The notes: a model not told the origin generated them from the sequence alone. A stretch of 64,000 nucleotides of DNA from VGBV01 sp963780395 (GCA_963780395.1 CAWABY010000002.1:1-64000); one strand, 5' to 3'. Shown: positions 8,587-17,547, counted from the first letter of the stretch. Translations and numbers: made by a program.

Positions 8587-10251
8587 ATGAGCGAACAACG
8601 TCTGCTCAGCTACCACCGCTTCACCCGCGAGCACGGGGTCAACTGGCCCATGTACGTGATCGCGCGCGGCATCCTGCAGCCCGCCTTCCTCATCTACCTG
8701 CGCCTGACCCGGATCGGCCGCGAGCACGCGCGCGTCAAGGGGCCCCTGATCGTCGCCTCCAACCACCGCAGCTTCCTCGACCCCTTCGTGATCGCCGCCT
8801 CGCTCCCGTGGCGCCGGCCGCTGCACTACGTCGCCAAGGTCGAGCTGTTCGAGCGCCGCTGGCAGGGCTGGCTGCTGAACCGCCTCGGCGCCTACCCCGT
8901 GCGGCGCGGCCAGGCCGACGACGAGACCCTGATCACATCGCGCAAGGTGCTGGAGCGGGGCGGCGCGATCTGCATCTTCCCCGAGGGAACCCGCATCCGC
9001 AGCGGCTCGCTCGGCCGGCCCAAGCGCGGCTTCGGCCGCCTCGCTCTCGAGACCGGCGCCGCGGTGCTGCCGGTCGCCGTCTTCGGCGCCGACCAGGTCC
9101 GCCGCGGCATGATCATCCGGCCCCGGAAGGTCCAAGTGCGGGCCGGCCGGGCGCTCACCTTCCCCCGCACCGAGAGTCCCTCGCCCGCGCTGGCGAACTC
9201 GGTCGGCGCCCGCATCTGGCCGGTGATCGAGCTGCAGTGGGAGTGGCTCGGAGGCCTGCCTCCGCTGCGCAAGGCGGCGGTGATCGGTGCGGGAAGCTGG
9301 GGCACGGCGGTCGCGGTGCTGCTGGCGCGAGGCGGCCTCGAGGTCGAGCTCGGCTGCCGCACCGAGGAGCAGGCTGAGGAAACGCGCGAGTCTCGCATCA
9401 ACGAGCGTTACCTGCCCGACGTGACGCTGCCCGAGAGCGTCAGCGTGAAGAAGGCCTCGGAGATCGAGCTGGCCGGCAAGGACCTGATCTGCCTGGGAAT
9501 CCCCTCCAGCGGCCTGCCGGCCGCGGTGGGCGCGATCGGAGCGCGGGTGGGTCAGCGCTCGGCCGTGCTGATGCTGAGCAAGGGGCTGGTGGCGCCGATG
9601 GGCGCCCTGCCCTCCGAATACGTGGGCGAGAGGGTGCGATCTCGCGCGATCGCCTGCCTTGGCGGGCCCGCGCACGCGAGGGAGGCCGTGTCCGGAACCG
9701 CGGCGCTCGTGCTGGGCAGCGCCGACGCCGACCTGCGCAGCCAGCTCGGAGAGGTCTTCGACGAGGCCGGCCTGGTTTGCGAGCGCACCGACGACGTCAC
9801 CGGCGTCGAGATGGCCGGCGTCGCCAAGAACGCCGCGGCCGTCGCCGCCGCCGCGGCCGTCCCCCATGGCATGAACGCCGCCGGCATCGCCACGGCCGAG
9901 GTCTGGCGCGAGTGCCTCGACTACGCCGAGGTGCGCGGGGGACGCTCCGAGACCTTCTCGGGCCTGGCCGGCATCGGCGACCTCACCGCCACGATCCTCG
10001 CCCCCGGCAGCCGCAACCGCCGCGCCGGCGAGCTGCTCGGGAAGGGCACGCCGGCCGGGGAGATCCCCTCGATCATCGGCCAGGCCTCCGAGGGACTGGA
10101 CTCCGTGCCGCTGATCGCCGAGACGGTGATGGGCTCGGGCGTCTCGGCCCCAGGCCTGGAGGGCCTTTCGCAGCTGATCGCGGGCGAGATCACCCCGGGC
10201 GAGTGGATGGCGGGACTGCGCAGGGCCGAGCGTGCGAGGCGCGCCGCGTGA
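8587..10251 (+). CDS. Fused 1-acylglycerol-3-phosphate acyltransferase (PlsC) and glycerol-3-phosphate dehydrogenase (GpsA)
   Basis: One 554-residue polypeptide joins two steps of phospholipid synthesis. The N-terminal half is a membrane-associated PlsC acyltransferase, with the catalytic NHRSFLD (about 59-65) and FPEGTR (about 131-136) motifs, which adds the second acyl chain. From about residue 229 a GpsA domain begins (AAVIGAGSWGTAVAVLLARG, NAD(P) binding) and continues through CLGGPAHAREAV and GVAKNAAAVAAAAA to LAGIGDLTATILAPGSRNR, making sn-glycerol 3-phosphate from DHAP. The frame is continuous and both domains are complete. I chose ATG 8587; a GTG at 8539 in frame adds a poor 16-residue extension. 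The acyltransferase could instead be of the 1-acyl or PlsY-independent type, but the motif set is PlsC-like. Confidence 0.9.
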   Translation: MSEQRLLSYHRFTREHGVNWPMYVIARGILQPAFLIYLRLTRIGREHARVKGPLIVASNHRSFLDPFVIAASLPWRRPLHYVAKVELFERRWQGWLLNRLGAYPVRRGQADDETLITSRKVLERGGAICIFPEGTRIRSGSLGRPKRGFGRLALETGAAVLPVAVFGADQVRRGMIIRPRKVQVRAGRALTFPRTESPSPALANSVGARIWPVIELQWEWLGGLPPLRKAAVIGAGSWGTAVAVLLARGGLEVELGCRTEEQAEETRESRINERYLPDVTLPESVSVKKASEIELAGKDLICLGIPSSGLPAAVGAIGARVGQRSAVLMLSKGLVAPMGALPSEYVGERVRSRAIACLGGPAHAREAVSGTAALVLGSADADLRSQLGEVFDEAGLVCERTDDVTGVEMAGVAKNAAAVAAAAAVPHGMNAAGIATAEVWRECLDYAEVRGGRSETFSGLAGIGDLTATILAPGSRNRRAGELLGKGTPAGEIPSIIGQASEGLDSVPLIAETVMGSGVSAPGLEGLSQLIAGEITPGEWMAGLRRAERARRAA

Positions 10252-10287
10252 GGCCGGCGGCTCCCCCTCGAGGGGTACCCTGGGCGT

Positions 10288-10857
10288 GTGGCCGAAGCCG
10301 CCCAAACATCCGGCGCCCAAGCTCACATCGCCACGGGCGCGGACAAGGCCGAGCTCGACGCCGCCTTCGAGCAGCTCTACCGCGACCACCTGCGCGACGT
10401 CTACTCCTACTCCTACTACCGTGTCGGCAACCACCACGACGCCGAGGACCTCACCGAGCAGGCCTTCCTGCAGGCCTACCGCCACTTCGAGCGGGCCCGG
10501 CGGGAGTCGAACGGGCGCCCGCTGCGGCCCTGGCTCATCCGCATCGCCCACAACCTCGCCTCCAACTATCACCGCGACCGCGCCCGCAAGCCCCAGTCGC
10601 CGCTCGACAACTCCGATCCGATCGCCGCGCCGCACGGCACCGAGCGCATCGTCGAGGGCCGGGCGGAGCTCAAGCACGTGATCGACAGCCTCGAACACCT
10701 TCCCGACGACCGCCGCGAGGCGCTGATCATGCGCTTCGCGCTGGGTATGGACAACCGCGAGATCGCGCGCGCCCTGGGGCGCACCGACGGCGCCACCAAG
10801 GTGCTGATCCACCGGGCGATCAAGCAGCTCGAGCAGGAGATGGCAGACGATGAGTGA
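10288..10857 (+). CDS. ECF sigma factor (first module)
   Basis: The 189-residue product is an extracytoplasmic-function sigma factor. Region 2 is at about 30-95 (FEQLYRDHLRDVYSYSYYRV, then DAEDLTEQAFLQAYRHFER) and region 4 at about 125-185 (LPDDRREALIMRFALGMDNR, then IARALGRTDGATKVLIHRAI). GTG 10288 is the natural start. Its last eight bases overlap the ATG of a small membrane protein gene, the usual position of an anti-sigma factor. The signal it answers to is unknown. Confidence 0.9.
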   Translation: MAEAAQTSGAQAHIATGADKAELDAAFEQLYRDHLRDVYSYSYYRVGNHHDAEDLTEQAFLQAYRHFERARRESNGRPLRPWLIRIAHNLASNYHRDRARKPQSPLDNSDPIAAPHGTERIVEGRAELKHVIDSLEHLPDDRREALIMRFALGMDNREIARALGRTDGATKVLIHRAIKQLEQEMADDE

Positions 10858-11209
10858 GACTCACGAGACCACCGGGTTCCAGCAGGGGCAGCTCAGCGAC
10901 GTCGAGAACCTGCTGCGCTCGGCGCTGCGGCCGATCGACCCGCCCGAGAGCCTGCCCAGCCGCGTCGAAGAGACGCTCAGCGCCGTCACCGAGGCCGCCG
11001 CCGAGGAGCTCTCGGCCTGGGCCGAGGAGCTCTCGGACTCCGAGCTGGCCGCGCTGCGAGACCCGCGCAACTGGGTCAGGCCGGCCGCCGCCGCGGCGGC
11101 GGGCACGGTCGCGGGCGGCGCGCTGTTGCTGATCGAGATGCAGCGCCGCCGCAAGCGCCCCAGTGGCGTCTCGGCGCTGACCGATCAGCTGCGCTCCCGG
11201 ATCAACTAG
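10850..11209 (+). CDS. Small membrane protein, candidate partner of the ECF sigma factor
   Basis: I do not recognise the family. The 119 residues form an acidic cytoplasmic N-terminus (QLSDVENLLRSALRPIDPPE is typical of anti-sigma C-terminal or linker segments), then one membrane helix at about 81-99 (AAAAAAGTVAGGALLLIEM) and a basic tail. It overlaps the sigma gene by eight bases, so the two are translationally coupled. No zinc-binding anti-sigma motif is present. A role in holding the sigma factor at the membrane is an inference from position and topology. Confidence 0.65.
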   Translation: MSETHETTGFQQGQLSDVENLLRSALRPIDPPESLPSRVEETLSAVTEAAAEELSAWAEELSDSELAALRDPRNWVRPAAAAAAGTVAGGALLLIEMQRRRKRPSGVSALTDQLRSRIN

Positions 11210-11233
11210 ACGCGCCCGCCGGAGCGGGCGCGT
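11210..11233. terminator. Bidirectional terminator hairpin
   Basis: A 10-bp perfect stem (ACGCGCCCGC / GCGGGCGCGT) closes loop CGGA. It lies between the convergent ends of the small membrane protein gene and the DUF4383 gene and could stop both transcripts. Confidence 0.7.
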
Positions 11234-11255
11234 CGGTGAGGCGGATGGGGGGCGG

Positions 11256-11693
11256 CTACGCCGTCGCGGGCGCCACGCTCCTTCCGCTGGCGAGGCCGGC
11301 GATGACGCCGGTGACGCCCAGGATCACATGCAGCCAGTTGTCCTCGTCGTTGACGGGGACCAGGTCGATCAGGACGCCGTTCTCGGCGACGAAGCTGATC
11401 CCGTCACCGCCGGTGGCGATGAAGCCAAGTCCGGCGAGGATCAGATAGAGAACGCCGACGAACAGCGCTGCCGCGCGGGCGGCGCCTCCCGCCGCGATCA
11501 GCAGCAGGCCGCCGATGGCGATGTGCACGAGGTTGTGCCACCCGTTGACGGCGAGGATCCCGAACACCTTGTCGGCGACGACCTCGTTGCCGACCGCGAA
11601 GCTGGCCTCGTAGAAGAAGCCGATGATGCCGGCCACCACGAGGACGCCTCCAACCAGCAGGCAGTAGAGCCTGGCTGGGCTTGAGCCTTCCAT
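11256..11693 (-). CDS. DUF4383 membrane protein
   Basis: The 145-residue product has four membrane helices (about 8-28, 45-65, 70-92, 115-135) with the DUF4383 pattern, including NGWHNLVHIAIGGLLLIAAG and DNWLHVILGVTGVIAG. The family is common in actinobacteria and its role is unknown. I chose the ATG at 11693 because AGGAGG stands about nine bases upstream; a TTG six bases earlier is closer to that site. It is transcribed divergently from the second ECF sigma gene, so the 70-base region between them must hold both promoters. Confidence 0.8.
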   Translation of the reverse strand: MEGSSPARLYCLLVGGVLVVAGIIGFFYEASFAVGNEVVADKVFGILAVNGWHNLVHIAIGGLLLIAAGGAARAAALFVGVLYLILAGLGFIATGGDGISFVAENGVLIDLVPVNDEDNWLHVILGVTGVIAGLASGRSVAPATA

Positions 11694-11769
11694 CCTCAAT
11701 ACCTCCTCTGATCCGTTATCGCGGGCAGGTCGTAGCGACTAGCGTGGACCACGTTGAATTGGATCACCG

Positions 11770-12348
11770 ATGACCCTTGCTGATCTCCAGCGCCTGGCCG
11801 ACGAGGATCTGATGCCGCTCGTTGCGGCAAAGGATCCGCTCGCGTTCGAGGTCTTCTACGACCGCCACGGCGGAGCGGCGTTCTCGCTCGCCTACAGGAT
11901 CGTCGGCAGCCGCCAGGCCGCCGAGGATGTGACCCAAGAGGCGCTGATCTCGATCTGGCGCAGCGGGGCGCGCTTCGACCGGGCGCGGGGCAGCGTCCGC
12001 GCTTGGACCCTCGGGATCGTTCGAAACCGCGCCATCGACCTGCTGCGCCGCGACGCCGGACGGGCGCCGAAGCTCGCATTCGACTCCGAGGAGCTGCTGG
12101 AGAAGCGCCCCTCCGAGGATCTGACCGATGCCGAGGCGCTTCGCCGCGAGACCGCGCGCGAGGTCCGGGGCGCGCTCTCGGACCTGCCCGACGAGCAATC
12201 CCGGGTGATCTCGCTCGCCTTCTTCGGTGGCTTCAGCCACTCCGAGATCGCAAAGATGCTGAACGAGCCGCTCGGCACGATAAAAGGCCGCATGCGCCTG
12301 GGCATGGAGAAGATCCGCGCCTCGCTGTCTCCGGGGGTCTACGAATGA
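11770..12348 (+). CDS. ECF sigma factor (second module, SigK-like)
   Basis: This 192-residue ECF sigma factor has region 2 at about 25-90 (FYDRHGGAAFSLAYRIVGSR, then AAEDVTQEALISIWRSG) and region 4 at about 135-188 (LPDEQSRVISLAFFGGFSHS, then IAKMLNEPLGTIKGRMRLGM). It is paired with an RskA-like anti-sigma factor through an ATGA overlap, as in SigK/RskA modules. Such modules usually respond to redox or envelope stress. The upstream region is shared with the DUF4383 gene and may be autoregulated. Confidence 0.92.
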   Translation: MTLADLQRLADEDLMPLVAAKDPLAFEVFYDRHGGAAFSLAYRIVGSRQAAEDVTQEALISIWRSGARFDRARGSVRAWTLGIVRNRAIDLLRRDAGRAPKLAFDSEELLEKRPSEDLTDAEALRRETAREVRGALSDLPDEQSRVISLAFFGGFSHSEIAKMLNEPLGTIKGRMRLGMEKIRASLSPGVYE

Positions 12349-13025
12349 GCCGGCACCCGAGCCAGGAGGACCTCGCTGCCTACGCCATCGGCGGGCTCGA
12401 CGGGCGCGAGGAGCGCGTCGTCGCGAGGCACCTGGACCGCTGCGAGGAGTGCGCGACCGAGCTGGCCGAGAAGTACGGGCCGGCGGTCGCGGTCCTCGCC
12501 GAGTCGGTGGAGCAGATCGAGCCGCCGCCGGAGCTTCGCCAGAGCCTGATGGCCACCGTGCACCGCGAGGCCGTGGAGGACGCGCCCGCGCCGGAGCGCC
12601 CGCGCCGCTCACGGTGGCAGGCATTCGTGCTCCGGCCCGCGACCGGGCTCGCCGTCATCGCTCTCGTCGGGGCCGGTGTAGTGGGTTACGTGGTGGCGGA
12701 GGGCGACGACGCCCAGACCGAGACCGTCGAGCTCTCGAACACCGAGTCGGCTGCGACAGGCACGCTCGTCGTCGATGACGAGTCCGCGACCCTGCACATG
12801 AAGGGCATGGACCAGCTCGGGCGGGGCGACGTCTACCAGGTTTGGGTCGCCGACTCGACGGGCGTAATTCCCTCGGCCTCGTTCGTTCCCGGCGCCGACG
12901 GGACCGCCACAGCGGCGGTGCCCGAGGCTGTGGGCGAGGTGGACCGGGTGATGATCACCGAGGAGCCGATGGCGGGCCGGCAGGCGCCGTCCGGCCAGAC
13001 CGTCTTCGACGCCCAGCTCAACTGA
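12345..13025 (+). CDS. RskA-like anti-sigma factor with zinc-binding N-terminus
   Basis: A 226-residue membrane protein that should bind and silence the sigma factor encoded just upstream. The N-terminal zinc-binding anti-sigma motif is seen as ARHLDRCEECATEL (His-x3-Cys-x2-Cys, about residues 27-36). A single membrane helix follows at about 106-124, then an RskA/anti-sigma-K C-terminal domain outside the cell (YQVWVADSTGVIPSASFVPG near 165). Release of the sigma factor normally requires proteolysis of this protein; a rhomboid protease gene follows 29 bases later, though a functional link is only a guess. Confidence 0.9.
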   Translation: MSRHPSQEDLAAYAIGGLDGREERVVARHLDRCEECATELAEKYGPAVAVLAESVEQIEPPPELRQSLMATVHREAVEDAPAPERPRRSRWQAFVLRPATGLAVIALVGAGVVGYVVAEGDDAQTETVELSNTESAATGTLVVDDESATLHMKGMDQLGRGDVYQVWVADSTGVIPSASFVPGADGTATAAVPEAVGEVDRVMITEEPMAGRQAPSGQTVFDAQLN

Positions 13026-13054
13026 GCGCGCCGCCACCCGAATAGTCTCTGCGC

Positions 13055-13942
13055 GTGGCCGAGACCTGCTACCGGCACCCCGGCCGAGAGACCGGCGTCT
13101 CGTGCTCCAACTGCGGCCGCCCGATCTGTCCGGAGTGCATGACCTCGACCCCGGTCGGGATGCGCTGCCCCGAGTGCGCCAGACAGCGGACGCCGGTCCG
13201 AACCGCGGTCACCCTGGGCATCGGCGGCGGCGCGCCGATCGCCACCTACGTGCTGATCGGCCTCAACGCAATCGTCTTCCTTGCCGAGATGTTCGCCGGG
13301 GGTGGCGGCTCGGGCACGGTCGAGGCGGGCCAGCACCTGACCGGGGACGGGGGGCTGTGCGGCAACGCGATCGCCGACGGAGGCTTTTGCGGCGTCGAGC
13401 CCCAGGAGGGAGGCGAGCCGTTCCGGATCGTCACAGGCGCATTCCTGCACGCCGGCCCCCTGCACCTGCTGCTGAACATGTTCGCGCTGTATGTGCTCGG
13501 CACGCTGATCGAGCCGGCAATCGGAACGCTCCGCTTCGTCGCGATCTACTTCGTGGCGCTGCTGGTCGGGTCCTTCGGGGCGCTGCTCGCGACGGACCCC
13601 AACCAGGTCACGGTCGGCGCCAGCGGCGCCATCTTCGGATTGATGGGCGCCGCGTTCGTGATCGCCCGGTATCGCGGCATGCAGGAGATCCAGTCGCAGA
13701 TCGGCCTCTTCGTGGTCCTCAACCTCGTCTTCACGTTCGCCGTGCCTGGCATCTCGATCGGCGGCCACATCGGCGGCCTGATCGGCGGCGCGCTCGCGGC
13801 GCTGCTGGTCGAGCAGATCGGCAAGCGCGTCAAGGGCTCCAACCGGATCGTGCTCGAGGCCGCCGCCCTGATCCTGATCGCGGTGTTCTCGGTCGTGGGG
13901 GCCCTCTGGGCCGCCGGCGAACCGAGCGCAGTGATCGGCTAG
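13055..13942 (+). CDS. Rhomboid intramembrane serine protease with N-terminal zinc finger
   Basis: Rhomboids cut proteins within the membrane. The first ~50 residues form a B-box-like Cys/His zinc finger (CYRHPGRETGVSCSNCGRPI, then CPEC...CPEC). Six or seven membrane helices follow. The catalytic serine is in GASGAIFGLMG (about residue 191) and the histidine in GGHIGGLIGG (about 237); HAGPLHLLLNMFALYVLG carries the usual HxxxN region. The insert between helices 1 and 2 is long and Gly-rich with two cysteines, as in actinobacterial members. GTG 13055 is the start. Its stop shares CTAG with the convergent SRPBCC gene. Confidence 0.92.
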   Translation: MAETCYRHPGRETGVSCSNCGRPICPECMTSTPVGMRCPECARQRTPVRTAVTLGIGGGAPIATYVLIGLNAIVFLAEMFAGGGGSGTVEAGQHLTGDGGLCGNAIADGGFCGVEPQEGGEPFRIVTGAFLHAGPLHLLLNMFALYVLGTLIEPAIGTLRFVAIYFVALLVGSFGALLATDPNQVTVGASGAIFGLMGAAFVIARYRGMQEIQSQIGLFVVLNLVFTFAVPGISIGGHIGGLIGGALAALLVEQIGKRVKGSNRIVLEAAALILIAVFSVVGALWAAGEPSAVIG

Positions 13943-14766
13943 GACCGGTCGCGGTCGTCGAGCTTGTCGTTGAGGCGCCGGATCAGGCCGTCGGTGGCCT
14001 CGCGGCCTACCTCCAGCGCCTGCTCCGCCGCACCCATCCCCGCCCTGACGGCGCCGGCGGCGACCGCCCGGCCGGCCTGTACCGCCTGCTCGGCCAGCTC
14101 CTCCGCCAAATCAGACAACGAGGGGGACGGTCTTGGGGCTCCAGGCGAAGGGCCCGGCCCCGCCGTCGCACGGGTCTCGGCCTCGCGCTCGGCTTTCGGG
14201 ACCCAGTCGTCCTCGGGCGCCGGCACCTGCGGCTCGACGGGCGGCGGCTCGGGGGCGTCGGCCACGGGCGGGATGGCCGGCTCGCTGACCTGCGGCGTCG
14301 TGGTCTGGGCCTCCTCACCCGCCTGGAAGCGGCGCTCCGCCTCGTCGCGGAGGTCCTCGACGCTGCGCTTAACGAGCTGCTTGTGGGTGCGGCGCAGGAT
14401 GATGCCCGGGACCGGCAGCTCGGGGTCGGCGCCGAGGTTGTAGGTGGCGCGGGTGCGCTCGGGCCCCAGCGACTCCAGCGTGTAGACGCCGTCCACGTCG
14501 CGCATGCCGTTGCCCTCGACGAAGTCCCAGCGGATCTCGGTCGGCCGCGTGTAGCTGTAGCGGAGCACGTAGTCGATCTTGCGGATCTTGGCGTCGACGA
14601 ACAGCCTCACGTCCTGGCCGAGGCCGTCGGGCGTGCGGTCGATCACCTCGACCGAATCGACCGCGTCCTGCCAGCGGGAGAAGCTCTCGTAGTCGACGAT
14701 CGCGTCGAAGCAGACCTCGACGGGCGCCTCGATCTCCTCGGTGTGCTCGGCCCAGTTGAGGCCCAT
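13939..14766 (-). CDS. SRPBCC (polyketide cyclase/COQ10-like) protein with long disordered C-terminus
   Basis: Residues 1-150 form a START/SRPBCC helix-grip fold, a lipid- or ligand-binding pocket (HTEEIEAPVEVCFDAIVDYE, then FSRWQDAVDSVEVID, LRYSYTRPTEIRWDFVEGNG). The following ~75 residues are rich in Pro, Ala and Glu and look unfolded. The last ~50 residues are an amphipathic Ala/Glu/Arg helix (LAEELAEQAVQAGRAVAAGA). ATG 14766 is the start; the open frame extends further but upstream sequence is the divergent promoter region. Ligand unknown. Confidence 0.75.
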   Translation of the reverse strand: MGLNWAEHTEEIEAPVEVCFDAIVDYESFSRWQDAVDSVEVIDRTPDGLGQDVRLFVDAKIRKIDYVLRYSYTRPTEIRWDFVEGNGMRDVDGVYTLESLGPERTRATYNLGADPELPVPGIILRRTHKQLVKRSVEDLRDEAERRFQAGEEAQTTTPQVSEPAIPPVADAPEPPPVEPQVPAPEDDWVPKAEREAETRATAGPGPSPGAPRPSPSLSDLAEELAEQAVQAGRAVAAGAVRAGMGAAEQALEVGREATDGLIRRLNDKLDDRDRS

Positions 14767-14772
14767 GCCTTC

Positions 14773-14809
14773 AACCCTATCCGGGATGGGATTGATTCCG
14801 GGTAGGGTT
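14773..14809. promoter_or_regulatory. Symmetric element between divergent genes
   Basis: AACCCTA (14773-14779) and TAGGGTT (14803-14809) are perfect inverted copies 23 bases apart, between the SRPBCC gene and the aldehyde dehydrogenase gene. Each copy, read outward, looks like a -10-type element, so this may be a pair of divergent promoters or one operator serving both genes. Confidence 0.4.
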
Positions 14810-14853
14810 CGAGCCCAGCGCTGGACGTACGCGAACAGGTCTGGAGGACCCGC

Positions 14854-16336
14854 ATGAGCGTGACCACCGAGGTTCCGAGCCGGGCATTGATCGGGGGAGA
14901 TTGGGTCGAGGGCAGCGGCGGCAGCTTCGAGGTGCGCTCGCCGCACTCGCGAGAGGTCGTCAACGTCGTCACCCGCTGCGACGCGAGCGACGTGGACCGG
15001 GCGGTTGCCGCCGCCCGCGAGGCGCAGCCCGGCTGGGCGGCGATGCCATTGATCGACCGGGTCAAGATCCTGCGGAGGATCAACCAGCTCTTCCTCGAGC
15101 GCGCCGAGCCGATCGCGCGCATGGTCTCGCTCGAGATCGGCAAGACGATCACCGACTCTCGGGAGGAGGTCTACGAGTACGCGGCGCCGTCCTACGAGAA
15201 GGCCGGGGCCGAGGTCCTGCGCCATCGCGGCCTCTCGTTCCCGTCCACGCAGGAGCAGACGAACAACAAGCGCCTGGTCATGACCCATCGGCCGCTTGGG
15301 AGTGGTCGGCGCGATCACCCCCTACAACTTCCCCACCGACATCTCCTCGATCGCGCTCGCGCACATCATCGCCGCCGGCAACACGGCGGTCTGGAAGCCG
15401 TCCGAGTTCTCGCCCACCTGCTGCGCGATGGTGGCTGAGCTGTTCGGGGAAGCCGGGCTCCCGCCCGGCGTCGTCAACGTGGTCCAGGGCTTCGGCGACG
15501 TCGGAGCGGCGCTCGTGAGCCACGACGACGTCGACGGCATCTTCTTCACCGGCTCGACCGCCACCGGGGAGAAGATCGCGACCAGCGCTCCGCTGAAGCC
15601 GCAGCTGCTCGAGCTGGGCGGCGACGGTCCCTTCATCATCCTCGCCGACGCCGACATCGACGCCGCGGTCGAGGGGGCCATGAACGGCTGCTTCTACTAC
15701 ACCGGCCAGGTCTGCACCTCGGCCGAGCGGCTGCTGGTCCACGACGACGTCTACGACGAGTTCGTGGACAAGCTGCGGAGCCGGATGAAGGAGCTGAACA
15801 TCGGTGACCCGGCCGACGAGGAGACGGACATGGGCCCCCTCTGCAACGAGGGAACGCTGAGCCGCGTCGTCGAGCACGTCGAGGACGCCCGCGCCGCCGG
15901 CGCCGAGATCGAGCAGTTCGGGCCCGAGGAGGAGCTCTACTACCCGGCGACGATCCTGACCGGGGTCACCCCCGAGATGCAGATCATGAGCGAGGAGACG
16001 TTCGGGCCGGTGGCGCCGATCATGCGCGTCTCCTCCTCTCAGGAAGCGGTCGAGGTCGCGCAGCAGAGCCGCCTGGGCCTGATCGCATCGCTCTGGACCC
16101 GCGACCTGGCGACGGCGTGGCGCGTTGGGGAGGCGCTGCCGCACGGCTCGGTCAACGTCAACGAGACCAGCAACTACTGGGACCAGCTGGCGCCGTTCGG
16201 CGGGGCCGGCCGCAGCGGCGTCGGCCGCGAGCTCTCCGAGTGGTTCCTGGAGCGATTCACCGAGTCAAAGCTCCTCGTCTTCGAGCTCGGCGACAGCGAG
16301 GTCAAGTACGACCGGCGCGCCGAGGGAGGCTGGTAG
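14854..16336 (+). CDS. NAD(P)-dependent aldehyde dehydrogenase, one +1 frameshift
   Basis: An aldehyde dehydrogenase superfamily enzyme of about 493 residues, oxidising an aldehyde to its acid. The N-terminal part reads in one frame to MTHRPLG; the rest (VVGAITPYNFPTDISSIALA) is one frame over. Removing the A at about 15301 restores the family sequence. Motifs are all present after correction: WKPSEFSPT (cofactor), GSTATGEKI, LELGGDGPF with the general-base glutamate, GQVCTSAERLL with the catalytic cysteine, and ETFGPVAPI. The substrate is unknown; the gene has no catabolic neighbours. The error is probably technical, so I call this a gene rather than a pseudogene. Its last 35 bases overlap the convergent binding-protein gene. 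Confidence 0.88.
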
Positions 16337-17226
16337 GCCCCACCTCCTGGAAGGCGACCCCGGCCGGGGCGTCGACCCTGTCCGGATGCAGCAGGTGGGC
16401 GAGCAATTCCGTGCCCTCGACCAGGCGCGGTCCTGGACGCGAGAACGAGGCCGCAGCGTCGACGGCATACACGCGCTCAGCGCCGAGCGCGGCGACGCGG
16501 TCGGAATGCTCCAGCACCTCCTTGCGCGCGCGGACCGAGTCCCAGCCGCAGGGCATCGCGACCACGACCTCGGCGCCCGCGGCCGCCGCCTCGTCCCATT
16601 CGGCCGTGCGCGATTTCTTGCCAGCCTCGCCCAGCGCGTCCTCGCCGCCGGCGAGCTCGATCATCTCCGGGACCCAGTGCCCGCCGATGAAGACCGGGTC
16701 CAGCCACTCCAGGGCCAGCACCCTCGGCCGCGGCGCCCCGGCGACCGCCTCGCGGACGGCGGCGAGGCGCGACTCGAGGCGCTCGCGCAGCGCCGCGGCG
16801 GCCGCGGCCGCGCCGGCCGCCTCGCCCAGTCGGGTCACGTCCGAGATCACGTCCGCGAGGCGCTCTGGGTCGAGCGAGATCACCTCGGGGCGGGTCGGCA
16901 GGCGGGCGGCTACCGCGCGGACGTCTTCGTAGGAGACGGCGCAGACGTCGCAGACGGCCTGCGTGCAGATCAGGTCGACGCTCGAGGCCGGTCAGAGCCG
17001 CCTCGTCGAGCTCGTACAGATGCCTGCCCGCGCCGACCTCCTCGCGCACCGCCGCATCGATCTCCCCCGCGGGCAGGCCGTCGGGGATGACGCTGCGGGT
17101 GAGGTGGGCGCGCGACGCGGCCTCGGGAGGGAAGTCGCACTCGTGGGTGACCGCGACGACCTGGTCGCCGAGCCCGAGCGCGAATAGCATCTCGGTGGCG
17201 GAGGGAACGAGGCTGGCGATTCGCAC
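16302..17226 (-). CDS. BtuF-like ABC substrate-binding protein (cobalamin/siderophore type), one frameshift
   Basis: This matches the periplasmic-binding fold of the BtuF/FhuD group, proteins that bind corrinoids or ferric siderophores. The N-terminal lobe is seen in VRIASLVPSATEMLFALGLG and VVAVTHECDFPP. At about 16980 one extra base shifts the frame; the sequence resumes as VDLICTQAVCDVCAVSYEDV and runs through RPRVLALEWLDPVFIGGHWV and AEWDEAAAAGAEVVVAMPCG to the stop. GTG 17226 is the start. No signal peptide is present, so it may be a cytoplasmic member of the family rather than a transporter part. No permease or ATPase gene is nearby. Confidence 0.75.
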
Positions 17227-17268
17227 CCTCCGAATATGGCACGCGTGCGTTCGATGAGAGGTGAGCTG

Positions 17269-17547
17269 ATGGCGAAGTTGAGCGAAGAGGAGATCGAGGA
17301 GCAGCTGGGCGAGCTCGAGGGCTGGGAGCGCGAGGGGGGCGCGATCGAGAAGAGCTTTGACCGCGGCGACTTCGTCGGCTCGGTCAAGTTCGTGGACTCC
17401 CTGGTCGAGCCGGCCGAGGAGATGAACCATCACCCCGACCTGGCGATCTCGTGGAGCGAGGTCACGGTCTCGCTCAGCACCCACTCCGAGGGCGGCCTCA
17501 CCGCCAACGACTTCGAGCTGGCGGCGAAGATCGACGCGCTGGCGTAG
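17269..17547 (+). CDS. Pterin-4a-carbinolamine dehydratase (4a-hydroxytetrahydrobiopterin dehydratase)
   Basis: A 92-residue protein of the PCD/DCoH family, which dehydrates 4a-hydroxytetrahydropterin to recycle the pterin cofactor of aromatic hydroxylases. The active-site signature is EEMNHHPDLAISWSEVTVSL (about residues 48-67), with the paired histidines, followed by STHSEGGLTANDFELAAKID. ATG 17269 is preceded by GAGAGGTGAG; the frame opens 33 bases earlier. No pterin-dependent hydroxylase is in the window. Confidence 0.9.
   Translation: MAKLSEEEIEEQLGELEGWEREGGAIEKSFDRGDFVGSVKFVDSLVEPAEEMNHHPDLAISWSEVTVSLSTHSEGGLTANDFELAAKIDALA

Noticed and set aside
8551..10812. 753-residue ORF on the minus strand
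   Set aside because: It lies opposite the PlsC-GpsA and ECF genes, whose motifs are clear. The minus-strand residues show no domain and no ribosome site.
13102..14805. 567-residue plus-strand ORF across the rhomboid and SRPBCC genes
   Set aside because: It spans two convergent real genes in another frame and has Arg/Gly-rich low-complexity composition.
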